DNA from: an uncultured Sphingomonadales bacterium
GTDB lineage: Bacteria > Pseudomonadota > Alphaproteobacteria > Sphingomonadales > Sphingomonadaceae
Direction: 5' to 3'
DNA: 5,605 bases
NCBI GenBank assembly: GCA_903958285.1
Contig: CAJBSR010000301.1
Coordinates: 1 to 5,605, forward strand
This document shows, one piece after another, positions 1 through 5,605 of the stretch. A program made the position numbers and the translations under genes. The notes beneath the pieces are model-generated. The model worked only from the letters and a program-made list of their open reading frames with translations, was not told the DNA's origin and did not search any database. The stretch's first letter is position 1. Every line of letters begins with the position of its first letter.

Positions 1-452
1 ACTTTGTCCGCGTCGCCCGCGCCTGCGCCATATTCAATGAGGCCCAGCCGGTCGAAACCGTGGCTCACTGAGCCTGCCGTGCCAAGGTTGCCGCCGTTTT
101 TGGAGAAAGCGGTGCGCACGTTGGTGGCGGTGCGGTTGCGGTTGTCGGTCAATGCTTCGACGATGATCGCGGTGCCGCCGGGGCCATAGCCTTCATAGCG
201 GATTTCTTCGTAATTATCGCCTTCGGTCCCGCTCGCCTTGTCGATGGCGCGCTGGATATTGTCCTTGGGCATGGACTGGGCGCGCGCCGCAAGAACGGCG
301 GCGCGGAGCCGCGCGTTCGCATCCGGATCAGGCAGGCCCATCTTGGCCGCGACGGTGATTTCGCGGGAGAGCTTCGAAAAGGCCGCGGACCGTTTTTTGT
401 CCTGCGCGCCCTTGCGGTGCATGATGTTTTTAAATTTGGAATGACCTGCCAT
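1..452 (-). CDS. yebC: YebC/PmpR (TACO1-like) family regulatory protein, C-terminus cut by the window edge
   Basis: The N-terminal 150 codons are seen; the family is about 240-250 residues, so roughly 100 residues and the stop lie beyond position 1. Family signatures are in order: [10 protein letters not shown] at residues 1-10, [10 protein letters not shown] at 12-21, DPDANARLR at 42-50, [10 protein letters not shown] at 86-95, DNRNRT at 103-108 and GGNLGT at 120-125. These match E. coli YebC closely as I recall it. YebC proteins were first described as transcriptional regulators (PmpR); their mitochondrial relative TACO1 and later bacterial work point to a ribosome-associated role in translating proline-rich stretches. 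The protein is cytoplasmic. The start at 452 is fixed by the universal MAGHSK opening. No good Shine-Dalgarno is seen (a weak GGGA lies 12 nt upstream, inside the end of ybjQ), and the ybjQ stop is only 9 nt away, so translational coupling with ybjQ is a reasonable inference. In related bacteria ruvC often follows yebC; that cannot be seen here. Confidence 0.95.
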   Translation of the reverse strand, partial: MAGHSKFKNIMHRKGAQDKKRSAAFSKLSREITVAAKMGLPDPDANARLRAAVLAARAQSMPKDNIQRAIDKASGTEGDNYEEIRYEGYGPGGTAIIVEALTDNRNRTATNVRTAFSKNGGNLGTAGSVSHGFDRLGLIEYGAGAGDADK

Positions 453-461
453 ATCCGTAAC

Positions 462-782
462 TTATCCCAATTTAACAGCTGTGCCAGACGCGGTGACCAT
501 CAACATGGTGCCGCCTTGGCCCAGCGTTTCATAATCCAGATCGACACCGATGACGGCATCTGCGCCAAGCGCCTTGGCCTCAGCCTGCAATTCTTCCAGC
601 GCTGTGGCCCGTGCATCGCGCAGTGTCGATTCATACGATCCCGAACGCCCACCGACGATATCGCGAATCCCGGCGAACAGATCCTTGAAGATGTTTGCGC
701 CGACGATCACTTCACCGGTCACAACGCCCAGATAGTCCTTCACCGGGCGGCCTTCGATCACACTCGTGGTAGAAACCAGCAT
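462..782 (-). CDS. ybjQ: YbjQ / UPF0145 family protein (putative heavy-metal-binding domain)
   Basis: A complete 106-residue protein, matching the usual family length of about 105-110. It carries the family pattern throughout: STTSVIEG at residues 4-11, the core [21 protein letters not shown] from 21 to 41, VGGRSGSYE at 43-51, [16 protein letters not shown] at 71-86, and a C-terminal [14 protein letters not shown] at 91-104. E. coli YbjQ is nearly collinear. The family is predicted to form a small pentameric alpha/beta fold and is labelled heavy-metal-binding by domain databases, but no biochemical role is established; I see no Cys or His cluster supporting metal binding in this copy (there is no cysteine at all). 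No signal peptide or membrane segment is visible, so it should be cytoplasmic. The start at 782 has a strong AAGGAG at 790-795 with a 7-nt spacer. It follows gapR by 62 nt and precedes yebC by 9 nt. Confidence 0.95.
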   Translation of the reverse strand: MLVSTTSVIEGRPVKDYLGVVTGEVIVGANIFKDLFAGIRDIVGGRSGSYESTLRDARATALEELQAEAKALGADAVIGVDLDYETLGQGGTMLMVTASGTAVKLG

Positions 783-844
783 CGCACATCTCCTTATGAT
801 GGACGCGTTGAATACCGGCGGGCCGCCCTTTGGTGCAAGACCGA

Positions 845-1084
845 TCAGGCGAGGCCGAGCGCTGCCTTGTAAGTGTCGAGGATTGCTTCCATTTCCGCGC
901 GGTCATGGGCTTCCATCTTCCGCAGGCGGACGATCTGACGCATGATCTTTGCGTCATAACCGCGGGCTTTGGCTTCAGAATAGACGTCCCGGATATCGTC
1001 CGCGATGCCCTTCTTCTCTTCTTCAAGGCGTTCAATACGCTCAATCAGCAGACGAAGTTCGTCCGCTGCGACATTCTCACTCAT
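845..1084 (-). CDS. gapR: GapR family nucleoid-associated protein (DUF2312 / UPF0335)
   Basis: A 79-residue, highly charged, helical protein. The segment [19 protein letters not shown] (residues 7-25) forms a coiled-coil-like helix, followed by [20 protein letters not shown] (31-50), the basic stretch IVRLRK (51-56), and the C-terminal [10 protein letters not shown] (68-77). This aligns along its length with Caulobacter GapR (about 89 residues, recalled motifs IIERVERLE, VYAEAKGNGFD, VVRIRK and LSALG). In Caulobacter GapR encircles overtwisted, AT-rich DNA ahead of replication and transcription and helps topoisomerases; the same role here is inferred from homology. The open frame extends upstream to an ATG at 1138, but those 18 extra codons ([10 protein letters not shown]...) run through the GC-rich hairpin and are not family-like. 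The ATG at 1084 is chosen because MSEN... begins there and a GGAG sits 6 nt upstream. The gene lies 81 nt downstream of the hydratase/dehydrogenase gene and probably has its own promoter. Confidence 0.93.
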   Translation of the reverse strand: MSENVAADELRLLIERIERLEEEKKGIADDIRDVYSEAKARGYDAKIMRQIVRLRKMEAHDRAEMEAILDTYKAALGLA

Positions 1085-1089
1085 GATGT

Positions 1090-1094
1090 TCTCC
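1090..1094 (-). promoter_or_regulatory. Ribosome binding site of gapR, decides its start
   Basis: On the minus strand the sequence GGAGA lies 5 nt (GGAG 6 nt) before the ATG at 1084. The competing upstream ATG at 1138 would place this site inside the coding region and has no comparable purine-rich signal, so the site supports the shorter 79-residue GapR. Confidence 0.75.
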
Positions 1095-1107
1095 GGTCGG
1101 GTGGATG

Positions 1108-1132
1108 CCCCGCGCCGTAGGCCAGCGCGGGG
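1108..1132 (-). terminator. GC-rich stem-loop after the catabolic operon, possible terminator without a U-tract
   Basis: CCCCGCGC (1108-1115) and GCGCGGGG (1125-1132) are perfect 8-nt inverted repeats around a 9-nt loop. The hairpin lies 33 nt beyond the stop of the hydratase/dehydrogenase gene and 23 nt before the gapR start. On the minus strand it is followed by GCATCC rather than a run of T, so it is not a classical intrinsic terminator. It could end or slow transcription, protect the 3' end of the upstream mRNA, or be a structured leader of gapR. The position supports a boundary role; the function is inference. Confidence 0.35.
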
Positions 1133-1165
1133 ATTCACTCAAGGGCTGTCATGCCCGATTTCGTG

Positions 1166-3169
1166 TCAGGCCTTTGCCTTCAGGCTTTCGGCAACGGCCA
1201 CGCCGTGACGCTCAAGTGCTTCGACAATCTTGGCCGCACCTTCCAGATCACCCCAGAACATCGGGCCGCCGCGATAGATGGGCCAGCCATAGCCGTAGAT
1301 CCAGACGACATCGATGTCTGACGCGCGCTGGGCCTTACCTTCTTCGAGGATTTTGTAGCCCTCATTGACCATGGGATAGAGCGTGCGCTCAATGATTTCC
1401 TGATCGGTAATCTCGCGCTTGGCGAGATTGGATGTCGCCCGGAATTCTTCGATGATGGCCAGCGCTTCGGCGCTCGGCGTGCCGTTGCGCTTTTCGTCAT
1501 AGTCGTAAAAGCCCTTGCCATTCTTCTGGCCGAAACGACCAGCGGCGCATAGCGCGTCGCGCAGGGTTTCGACGCGCGATGGATCGCGGTGCCAGCCAAT
1601 GTCGAGCCCGGCAAGGTCCGCCATCTGGAAAGGCCCCATGGGCATACCGAAGTCGGTGTGGACCTTATCGATCTGGGCCGGCGTCGCGCCTTCCAGCAGC
1701 AGCTGGTTGGCCGGGTTCTGCCGCTGTGACAGCATCCGGTTGCCGATGAAGCCATGGCAAACGCCTGCGACAACAGCGACCTTCCCGATCTTCTTCGACA
1801 ACGCCATAACTGTTGCGAGCGCATCAGGCGCCGTTGCATCACCGCGCACAACTTCGAGCAGCTTCATCACATTGGCGGGTGAGAAGAAGTGCATGCCCAG
1901 CACATCGGCGGGTCGCTTTGTGGCCGCTGCGATTTCGTTCACGTCGAGGTAGGATGTGTTCGACGCAAGGATGGCACCTTGCTTCACGATCGCATCAAGC
2001 TTGCCGAACACGTCCTTCTTGACGTCCATGCTTTCATAGACGGCTTCGATCACGAGGTCGCAATCGGCAAGGTCATCAAAGCTCAGGCTGGGCGTGAGCA
2101 GGCCCATCATCGCTTCGACCTTGTCCGTCGTGAAGCGGCCCTTGGCAGCCGAGGCTTCGTAGTTCTTGCGGATCACGCCAACGCCGCGGTCGAGCGCGTC
2201 CTGCGCCATCTCCACGATGGTGACAGGGATGCCTGCCGCCAGGAAGTTCATGCTGATGCCGCCGCCCATCGTGCCGGCGCCAATCACGCCGACTTTCTTG
2301 ATGGCACGCAGTTGGGTATCCTTGGGCAGGCCATCGATCTTGGCGGCCTGACGTTCGGCGAAGAACATGTGGCGCTGGGCTGCGGACTGGCTGCCGCCCA
2401 TCAACTTCAAGAACTCTTCGCGCTCAATCTTAAGACCATCGTCGATATTGGCGTTGGCGGCAGCAGCAGCCACGCAGCGCAAATTGGCATAGGGGGCTTC
2501 AAAACCCTTCCACTTGCGGGCGTTGTCCGCTTCCAGCTTGGCGATGATCGCTGTGTCGCCGGTGACAGGCAGGTCACGGGTCGCGCGCGGCCCCTTGGCG
2601 ATCATGTCGCGGGCCAGTTTGATGGCATCTTCGGCGAGCGTATCTTCGCCCGCCACTGCATCGATCAAGCCGATCTCTTGGGCTTTCTTTGCAGAGATGG
2701 GATCGCCGAGGCTGCACATGATGGCGGCCTGCTCAACGCCGACGACGCGCGGCAGGCGTTGGGTGCCGCCGCCGCCCGGCAGCAGGCCAAGCTTCACTTC
2801 TGGCACGCCAAGCTTCGCCGAAGGGACCGCAATGCGATAATGGCAAACCAGCGCCGTTTCGAGCCCGCCGCCGAGCGCAGTCCCATGGATCGCGGCAACG
2901 ATCGGCTTGGACGCGGTTTCCATGCTGTGCAGGACCGACGCAAAATCAGGCCCTTGTGGCGGCTTACCAAATTCAGTGATGTCCGCACCTGCAATGAAGG
3001 TCGCGCCGGCGCAGCGCAGCACCATCGCTTTGACGCCGTCATCGGCCAGACCTTCGGCGATACCATCGGCAATGCCCTGACGGACATGCCAACTCAGCGC
3101 ATTGACGGGCGGATTGTTGACCAGAAGGACGAGAACGTCGCCATGGCGTTCGGTGGTTACGGATTGCAT
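1166..3169 (-). CDS. Bifunctional enoyl-CoA hydratase / 3-hydroxyacyl-CoA dehydrogenase (FadB/FadJ-like)
   Basis: A complete 667-residue two-enzyme fusion for the hydration and NAD+-dependent oxidation steps of fatty-acid beta-oxidation, in the cytoplasm. The N-terminal crotonase domain (about 1-190) has the oxyanion-hole motif IAGADITEF (59-67), GTALGGGLE (96-104) and [16 protein letters not shown] (123-138). Glu104 and Glu124 are 20 residues apart, as are the catalytic Glu119/Glu139 of E. coli FadB, so both acid/base residues are kept. The dehydrogenase NAD domain starts near 291 with [10 protein letters not shown] (293-302) and acidic Glu320 after strand 2. Catalytic SNTS (403-406), His427 in GMHFFSP and Glu439 in LLEVV are present, with IGNRM (475-479). 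Two C-terminal helical domains follow ([17 protein letters not shown] at 507-523; a second from about 590). It is shorter than E. coli FadB (about 729). The start has a GGAG 6 nt upstream, and the hydrolase stop is 14 nt away. A peroxisomal-type or FadJ-like paralogue is equally possible; chain-length preference cannot be read. No thiolase partner is in the window. Confidence 0.95.
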   Translation of the reverse strand: MQSVTTERHGDVLVLLVNNPPVNALSWHVRQGIADGIAEGLADDGVKAMVLRCAGATFIAGADITEFGKPPQGPDFASVLHSMETASKPIVAAIHGTALGGGLETALVCHYRIAVPSAKLGVPEVKLGLLPGGGGTQRLPRVVGVEQAAIMCSLGDPISAKKAQEIGLIDAVAGEDTLAEDAIKLARDMIAKGPRATRDLPVTGDTAIIAKLEADNARKWKGFEAPYANLRCVAAAAANANIDDGLKIEREEFLKLMGGSQSAAQRHMFFAERQAAKIDGLPKDTQLRAIKKVGVIGAGTMGGGISMNFLAAGIPVTIVEMAQDALDRGVGVIRKNYEASAAKGRFTTDKVEAMMGLLTPSLSFDDLADCDLVIEAVYESMDVKKDVFGKLDAIVKQGAILASNTSYLDVNEIAAATKRPADVLGMHFFSPANVMKLLEVVRGDATAPDALATVMALSKKIGKVAVVAGVCHGFIGNRMLSQRQNPANQLLLEGATPAQIDKVHTDFGMPMGPFQMADLAGLDIGWHRDPSRVETLRDALCAAGRFGQKNGKGFYDYDEKRNGTPSAEALAIIEEFRATSNLAKREITDQEIIERTLYPMVNEGYKILEEGKAQRASDIDVVWIYGYGWPIYRGGPMFWGDLEGAAKIVEALERHGVAVAESLKAKA

Positions 3170-3183
3170 TTCGGGCTCCAGTG

Positions 3184-4386
3184 TCAGGCGGCGAGTGCCG
3201 CGTACATCATCGTGCGGATTTCGCGGCGGATGGGGTAGGTGGTCGATGGCATCAGCTGTGTCATGAAGACCATGGTGATGTGTTCAACCGGGTCGATCGT
3301 GAAGGCGGTTGAGAACATGCCGCCCCAGTAAAATTCGCCCTTTGATCCGGCGATTGTGGTCGCGGCAGGATCAATGTTGCAGGCAAAGCCAAGGCCAAAG
3401 CCGATGCCCGCATTTTCCACTTCGCTGAACAGCGATTTGGAATGCTGGGTCAGATCACCCCCACCGGGCAGATGGTTGGCGGTCATCAGGTCGAGCGTCT
3501 TGGGGCCGATGATCTGCTGGCCATCGAGCGCGCCGCCGTTAAGCAGCATCCGGCAGAAGCGGTGATAATCAGAAACCGTTGAGGCGAGACCGCCGCCGCC
3601 GGACTCGAACTTGCGCGGCCGTGCCCAGCCGCTGTCCGCGCCGGGCTTGTCGAACGGCTTCATCTTTTCAACCGGGTGCCAGACATAGGCAGGCGGAATG
3701 CGATGGGCTTTGTCTGCCGGCACAAGGAACGTCGTGTCGTGCATCTCCAATGGGCCGAAGATGTTCTTCTGGAAATATTCCCCCAGCGACATACCGGAAA
3801 TGCGCGCGACGATGATGCCGACGAGGTCGGTCGCCAGCGAATAATGCCAGCCTGTCCCGGGATCAAATTCGAGCGGGAAGTCCTTCAGGATGTTGACGAC
3901 CTCATCATTGTCAAACTTCGACCAGTTTTCGACATCCGACTTTCGGTAAGCCGCGTCGATATTGCTCATTTCCTGAAAGCCGTAGGTGAAGCCTGCGGTG
4001 TGCCGCAGCAAATCCACGACCCGCAGCGGCGAGGCGAGCGGGCGGGTCATGAAGGGGGTGTTGCCGCCGCCGCCCACGAACACGCCCAGATTCTTAAACT
4101 CGGGGATGTAGGTCGACACGGGATCAGACAGCGCGATCAGGCCCTGCTCGACGAGTTGCATCAAAGCGATCGAGGTCACCGGCTTCGTCATGGACGCAAT
4201 GCGGAAGATCGCATCCTGTTCGACGCCCGAATTCCAGAGATAAGCAATTTCATCGCCGCGCCCGATGAGGAGCGACCCATGAGGCAGAAGGCCGGTATCC
4301 AGATACTTCTTCTGAATGAACGTGCCGATGCGGTCGAGGCGGTCGGGCAGGAAGCCGAGTTCAGTCGGGTTGATCGCCTGCAACAT
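3184..4386 (-). CDS. Serine hydrolase of the beta-lactamase (class C) / family VIII esterase type
   Basis: A 400-residue protein with the penicillin-binding-protein fold of PF00144. The nucleophile motif SxxK is SMTK at residues 65-68 within [12 protein letters not shown]. The second catalytic motif is Tyr182 in [11 protein letters not shown]; it reads YSL rather than the YxN of true class C beta-lactamases, as in family VIII carboxylesterases such as Est[13 protein letters not shown] (126-137) is a typical family segment, and FYWGGMFST (352-360) replaces the KTG box, again esterase-like. No signal peptide is present, so it should be cytoplasmic, unlike periplasmic beta-lactamases. A longer open frame runs back to an ATG at 4512, but that part overlaps the SDR gene and is not family-like; the start at 4386 gives the normal [17 protein letters not shown] opening. 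That ATG comes 1 nt after the SDR stop and has no clear Shine-Dalgarno, suggesting coupled translation. Likely an esterase, lactonase or thioesterase acting with the neighbouring acyl-CoA enzymes; the substrate is unknown and antibiotic resistance is not implied. Confidence 0.9.
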   Translation of the reverse strand: MLQAINPTELGFLPDRLDRIGTFIQKKYLDTGLLPHGSLLIGRGDEIAYLWNSGVEQDAIFRIASMTKPVTSIALMQLVEQGLIALSDPVSTYIPEFKNLGVFVGGGGNTPFMTRPLASPLRVVDLLRHTAGFTYGFQEMSNIDAAYRKSDVENWSKFDNDEVVNILKDFPLEFDPGTGWHYSLATDLVGIIVARISGMSLGEYFQKNIFGPLEMHDTTFLVPADKAHRIPPAYVWHPVEKMKPFDKPGADSGWARPRKFESGGGGLASTVSDYHRFCRMLLNGGALDGQQIIGPKTLDLMTANHLPGGGDLTQHSKSLFSEVENAGIGFGLGFACNIDPAATTIAGSKGEFYWGGMFSTAFTIDPVEHITMVFMTQLMPSTTYPIRREIRTMMYAALAA

Positions 4387-4387
4387 A

Positions 4388-5191
4388 TCAGACCGCGGTC
4401 TGGCCGGTGAGCTGGCGCGTGACGGGGTGCGAGCTCGAGAGGCCACCATCCACGGCAATCGCCTGCCCGTTGACATAGCTTGCCTGATCAGACGCCAGGA
4501 ACAAGGCGACATTGGCGAGCTCGTCCGGCTGGGCTGCGCGGCGCAGCGGATTTAGACGGCCGACTTTGTGCATCACATCCTTGTCGCGTGCATAATCGAA
4601 TGTCGGCTTGGTCATGCCGGTTTCAGTGAGACCAGGGCAGATCGCGTTTACACGTATGCCGGTTTCCGACATCTGTTGGGCTGAAACCATGGCAAGGTTG
4701 ATGACGCCCGCCTTGGACGCAGAATAAGCAGGGCCACCCGCGCCGGAGCGGATGCCCGCGACGCTGGCTGTGAGGATGATCGAGCCACCCTTTCCGCCGT
4801 CCATCATCGCCTGGCCTGCATGCTTCACCATCAGCCAAGGGCCGATCAGGTTAACGCGCAGGATTTCGGCCCACTCTTCGGGTGTCAGGTCAAAGATGCC
4901 GGCCATGCCGCCGGAAATACCGGCATTTGCAAAGGCAACGTGGAGGTCGCCATAGGTCTCAATCGCTGTCTTCACGATCTTTTGGACGTCAGCCTCAACG
5001 CCCGCGTCAATCTGGAGCGCGGTGGCAGAGCCGCCTGCATCCTTCACCATTTGGGCTGTTTCATGAACGGCGTCAGTCTTGTCGCCCAGAACGAGCTTTG
5101 CGCCTTCTGCCGCAAAACGCAGCGCAGAGGCGCGGCCAATGCCCGAACCGGCCCCTGTGATGATAGCAACTTTGCCTGCAAGTGCGCTCAT
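4388..5191 (-). CDS. SDR family NAD(P)-dependent oxidoreductase
   Basis: A complete 267-residue classical short-chain dehydrogenase/reductase. The cofactor motif TGAGSGIG is at residues 12-19, Asp37 after the second strand favours NAD(H) over NADP(H), NAG is at 89-91, and the catalytic set is Asn114, Ser143, Tyr156 and Lys160 (YSASK). PG at 186-187 and the C-terminal [11 protein letters not shown] (240-250) complete the family pattern. A long tail, [16 protein letters not shown], follows. It should interconvert a secondary alcohol and a ketone; given its operon with a hydrolase and a hydratase/dehydrogenase, the substrate may be a hydroxylated acid or acyl-CoA, but this is inference. The open frame reaches an ATG at 5242; the start at 5191 is preferred because the normal [13 protein letters not shown] opening begins there and GGGAG precedes it by 8 nt, whereas the longer version is encoded by the intergenic inverted repeat. 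The stop TGA is 1 nt before the hydrolase ATG. Confidence 0.93.
   Translation of the reverse strand: MSALAGKVAIITGAGSGIGRASALRFAAEGAKLVLGDKTDAVHETAQMVKDAGGSATALQIDAGVEADVQKIVKTAIETYGDLHVAFANAGISGGMAGIFDLTPEEWAEILRVNLIGPWLMVKHAGQAMMDGGKGGSIILTASVAGIRSGAGGPAYSASKAGVINLAMVSAQQMSETGIRVNAICPGLTETGMTKPTFDYARDKDVMHKVGRLNPLRRAAQPDELANVALFLASDQASYVNGQAIAVDGGLSSSHPVTRQLTGQTAV
4389..4402. repeat. 14-nt perfect palindrome at the SDR/hydrolase gene junction
   Basis: CAGACCGCGGTCTG reads the same on both strands. It covers the last SDR codons and most of its stop codon and ends 2 nt before the hydrolase ATG at 4386, where a ribosome binding site would normally lie. With no loop it would form only a short-looped hairpin in RNA, or act as a dimeric protein site in DNA. 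It may also be chance, because it is mostly coding sequence. Confidence 0.4.
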
Positions 5192-5199
5192 ATCATTTA

Positions 5200-5204
5200 C
5201 TCCC
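5200..5204 (-). promoter_or_regulatory. Ribosome binding site of the complete SDR gene, decides its start
   Basis: GGGAG lies 8 nt before the ATG at 5191. Two further in-frame ATGs are upstream: the one at 5206 overlaps this site, and the one at 5242 lies in the loop of the intergenic inverted repeat, just outside its 5249-5272 arm. Neither encodes a typical SDR N-terminus, so 5191 is the likely start. Confidence 0.75.
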
Positions 5205-5206
5205 AT

Positions 5207-5272
5207 CCGTTTGTGTCGAGCGAAGTCGAGACAGCCAGCCAAACATCCCTCGACTTCGCTCGGGACGAACGG
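5207..5272. repeat. Imperfect inverted repeat (24-nt arms, 18-nt loop) filling the spacer between the two SDR genes
   Basis: The arm at 5207-5230 and the reverse complement of the arm at 5249-5272 agree at 21 of 24 positions; the 14 nt nearest the loop (CGAGCGAAGTCGAG) are perfect. Within the arm, GTCGAG occurs twice around CGAA. The element occupies nearly all of the 90-nt intergenic space: it starts 9 nt after the upstream SDR stop and ends 2 nt before the GGGAG of the next gene. The core CTCGACTTCGCTCG is one I associate with dispersed intergenic palindromes in sphingomonad genomes, similar in style to REP elements; this is recollection, not a search. In the transcript it should form a strong hairpin that could stabilise the upstream message or lower read-through. 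It lacks a following T-run, so it is not a classical terminator. Confidence 0.8.
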
Positions 5273-5281
5273 TGTTTAGAT

Positions 5282-5605
5282 TTATCCGCCGCTAATCGTC
5301 TGGCCGCCGTCGATGACGAAGGTCTGGCCCGTGGTGAATGCCCCGGCGCGCGAGGCGAGGAATACTGCCGCGCCTGCAATTTCTTCCGGTTCGCCAATGC
5401 GACGCAGCGGGGACCGTGCGGTGGACCGGGCCAAGGTGTCCGGGTTTTCCCAGAGTGCCTTGGCGAAGTCGGTGCGGATGAGGCCCGGCGCGATGCAGTT
5501 CACCCGCACGCCCTTCGGGCCATATTCGTCCGCCATGTTGCGTGCCATCTGCATGTCGGCGGCTCTGGGAGGCCGAGGTCAGCTGTGGCCTCGACGGTGC
5601 CGGAC
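5282..5605 (-). CDS. SDR family oxidoreductase, C-terminal part only; apparent frameshift near 5564-5570
   Basis: From 5563 down to the TAA at 5282 the frame encodes a typical SDR C-terminal half: AADMQMARNMADEYGPKGVR, then VNCIAPGLIRTDF with the PG motif, GEPEEIAGAAVFLASRAG, and TTGQTFVIDGGQTISGG. Upstream of that, this frame meets a TGA at 5581-5579. The -1 neighbouring frame from 5604 to 5569 instead reads SGTVEATADLGL, which fits the stretch normally just before the catalytic YxxxK motif. Only 5 nt separate the two parts where family members need about 15 nt for the Tyr-x-x-Ser-Lys segment, so about 10 nt, including the catalytic Tyr codon, appear to be missing. It is either a pseudogene or a sequence error near the window edge. 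An ATG at 5554 could start only a 90-residue fragment without the cofactor-binding domain. The N-terminal half lies outside the window. The gene is upstream of, and collinear with, the complete SDR. Confidence 0.75.

Noticed and set aside
814..834. Possible hairpin between gapR and ybjQ (GGCGGGCCGCC on the plus strand)
   Set aside because: The central palindrome leaves almost no loop, flanking pairing is short and no T-run follows, so it is not a convincing terminator or leader structure.
417..872. A 151-codon plus-strand open frame across yebC, ybjQ and the gapR end
   Set aside because: It runs antisense to well-conserved proteins and spans their spacers; no family resemblance and no convincing start signal.
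1143..1156. GGGC/GCCC mini-hairpin just after the hydratase/dehydrogenase stop
   Set aside because: A 4-bp stem followed by only two T residues is too weak to call a terminator.
1889..3238. A 449-codon open frame on the plus strand
   Set aside because: It lies entirely antisense to the hydratase/dehydrogenase gene, whose catalytic motifs are all intact. Its product is rich in His, Ala and Arg with no recognisable domain, as expected for a shadow frame in GC-rich DNA.
3184..4386. Antibiotic-resistance beta-lactamase
   Set aside because: No signal peptide, YSL in place of YxN and WGG in place of KTG all point to a family VIII esterase-like enzyme.
3676..4410. A 244-codon open frame on the plus strand
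   Set aside because: It is antisense to the serine hydrolase, shows no domain, and has the compositional look of a shadow frame (many His, Arg and Glu).
4387..4512. N-terminal extension of the serine hydrolase to an ATG at 4512
   Set aside because: It would overlap the SDR gene by 125 nt and adds an Arg/Ser-rich stretch unlike the family; the ATG at 4386 gives the expected N-terminus.

Overview
The window reads as a piece of an alphaproteobacterial chromosome, most likely from Sphingomonadales. The grounds are GC-rich coding sequence, a GapR/DUF2312 gene (a family typical of alphaproteobacteria), and a palindromic spacer repeat built on the core CTCGACTTCGCTCG, which I recall as common in sphingomonad genomes. 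All seven genes lie on the minus strand, so transcription runs from position 5605 towards 1. Both ends of the window cut genes.

First block in transcription order (5605 to 1166), a lipid or acyl-CoA catabolic cluster: the C-terminal end of one short-chain dehydrogenase/reductase (SDR), which appears frameshifted; a 90-nt spacer filled almost entirely by a 24+24-nt inverted repeat; a complete second SDR; a cytoplasmic serine hydrolase of the class C beta-lactamase / family VIII esterase fold; and a 667-residue FadB/FadJ-type fusion of enoyl-CoA hydratase and 3-hydroxyacyl-CoA dehydrogenase. The last three genes are separated by 1 and 14 nt and look like one operon. The hydratase/dehydrogenase performs steps 2 and 3 of beta-oxidation. 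The SDRs probably oxidise or reduce alcohol/ketone groups on the same or a related substrate, and the hydrolase may cleave an ester, lactone or thioester. The substrate cannot be read from the sequence. No thiolase or acyl-CoA dehydrogenase is present in the window.

Second block (1084 to 1), housekeeping: gapR (nucleoid protein), ybjQ (UPF0145) and the first 150 codons of yebC (translation or transcription factor). An 81-nt spacer with a GC-rich hairpin separates it from the catabolic block; gapR-ybjQ is separated by 62 nt and ybjQ-yebC by 9 nt.

No tRNA, rRNA, CRISPR array, insertion sequence or phage gene is visible, and there is no stretch above 300 nt without a gene. I see no new biological system here. 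The points most worth checking are the apparent frameshift that removes the catalytic tyrosine of the partial SDR, the palindromic repeat between the two SDR genes, and the 14-nt palindrome at the SDR/hydrolase junction.
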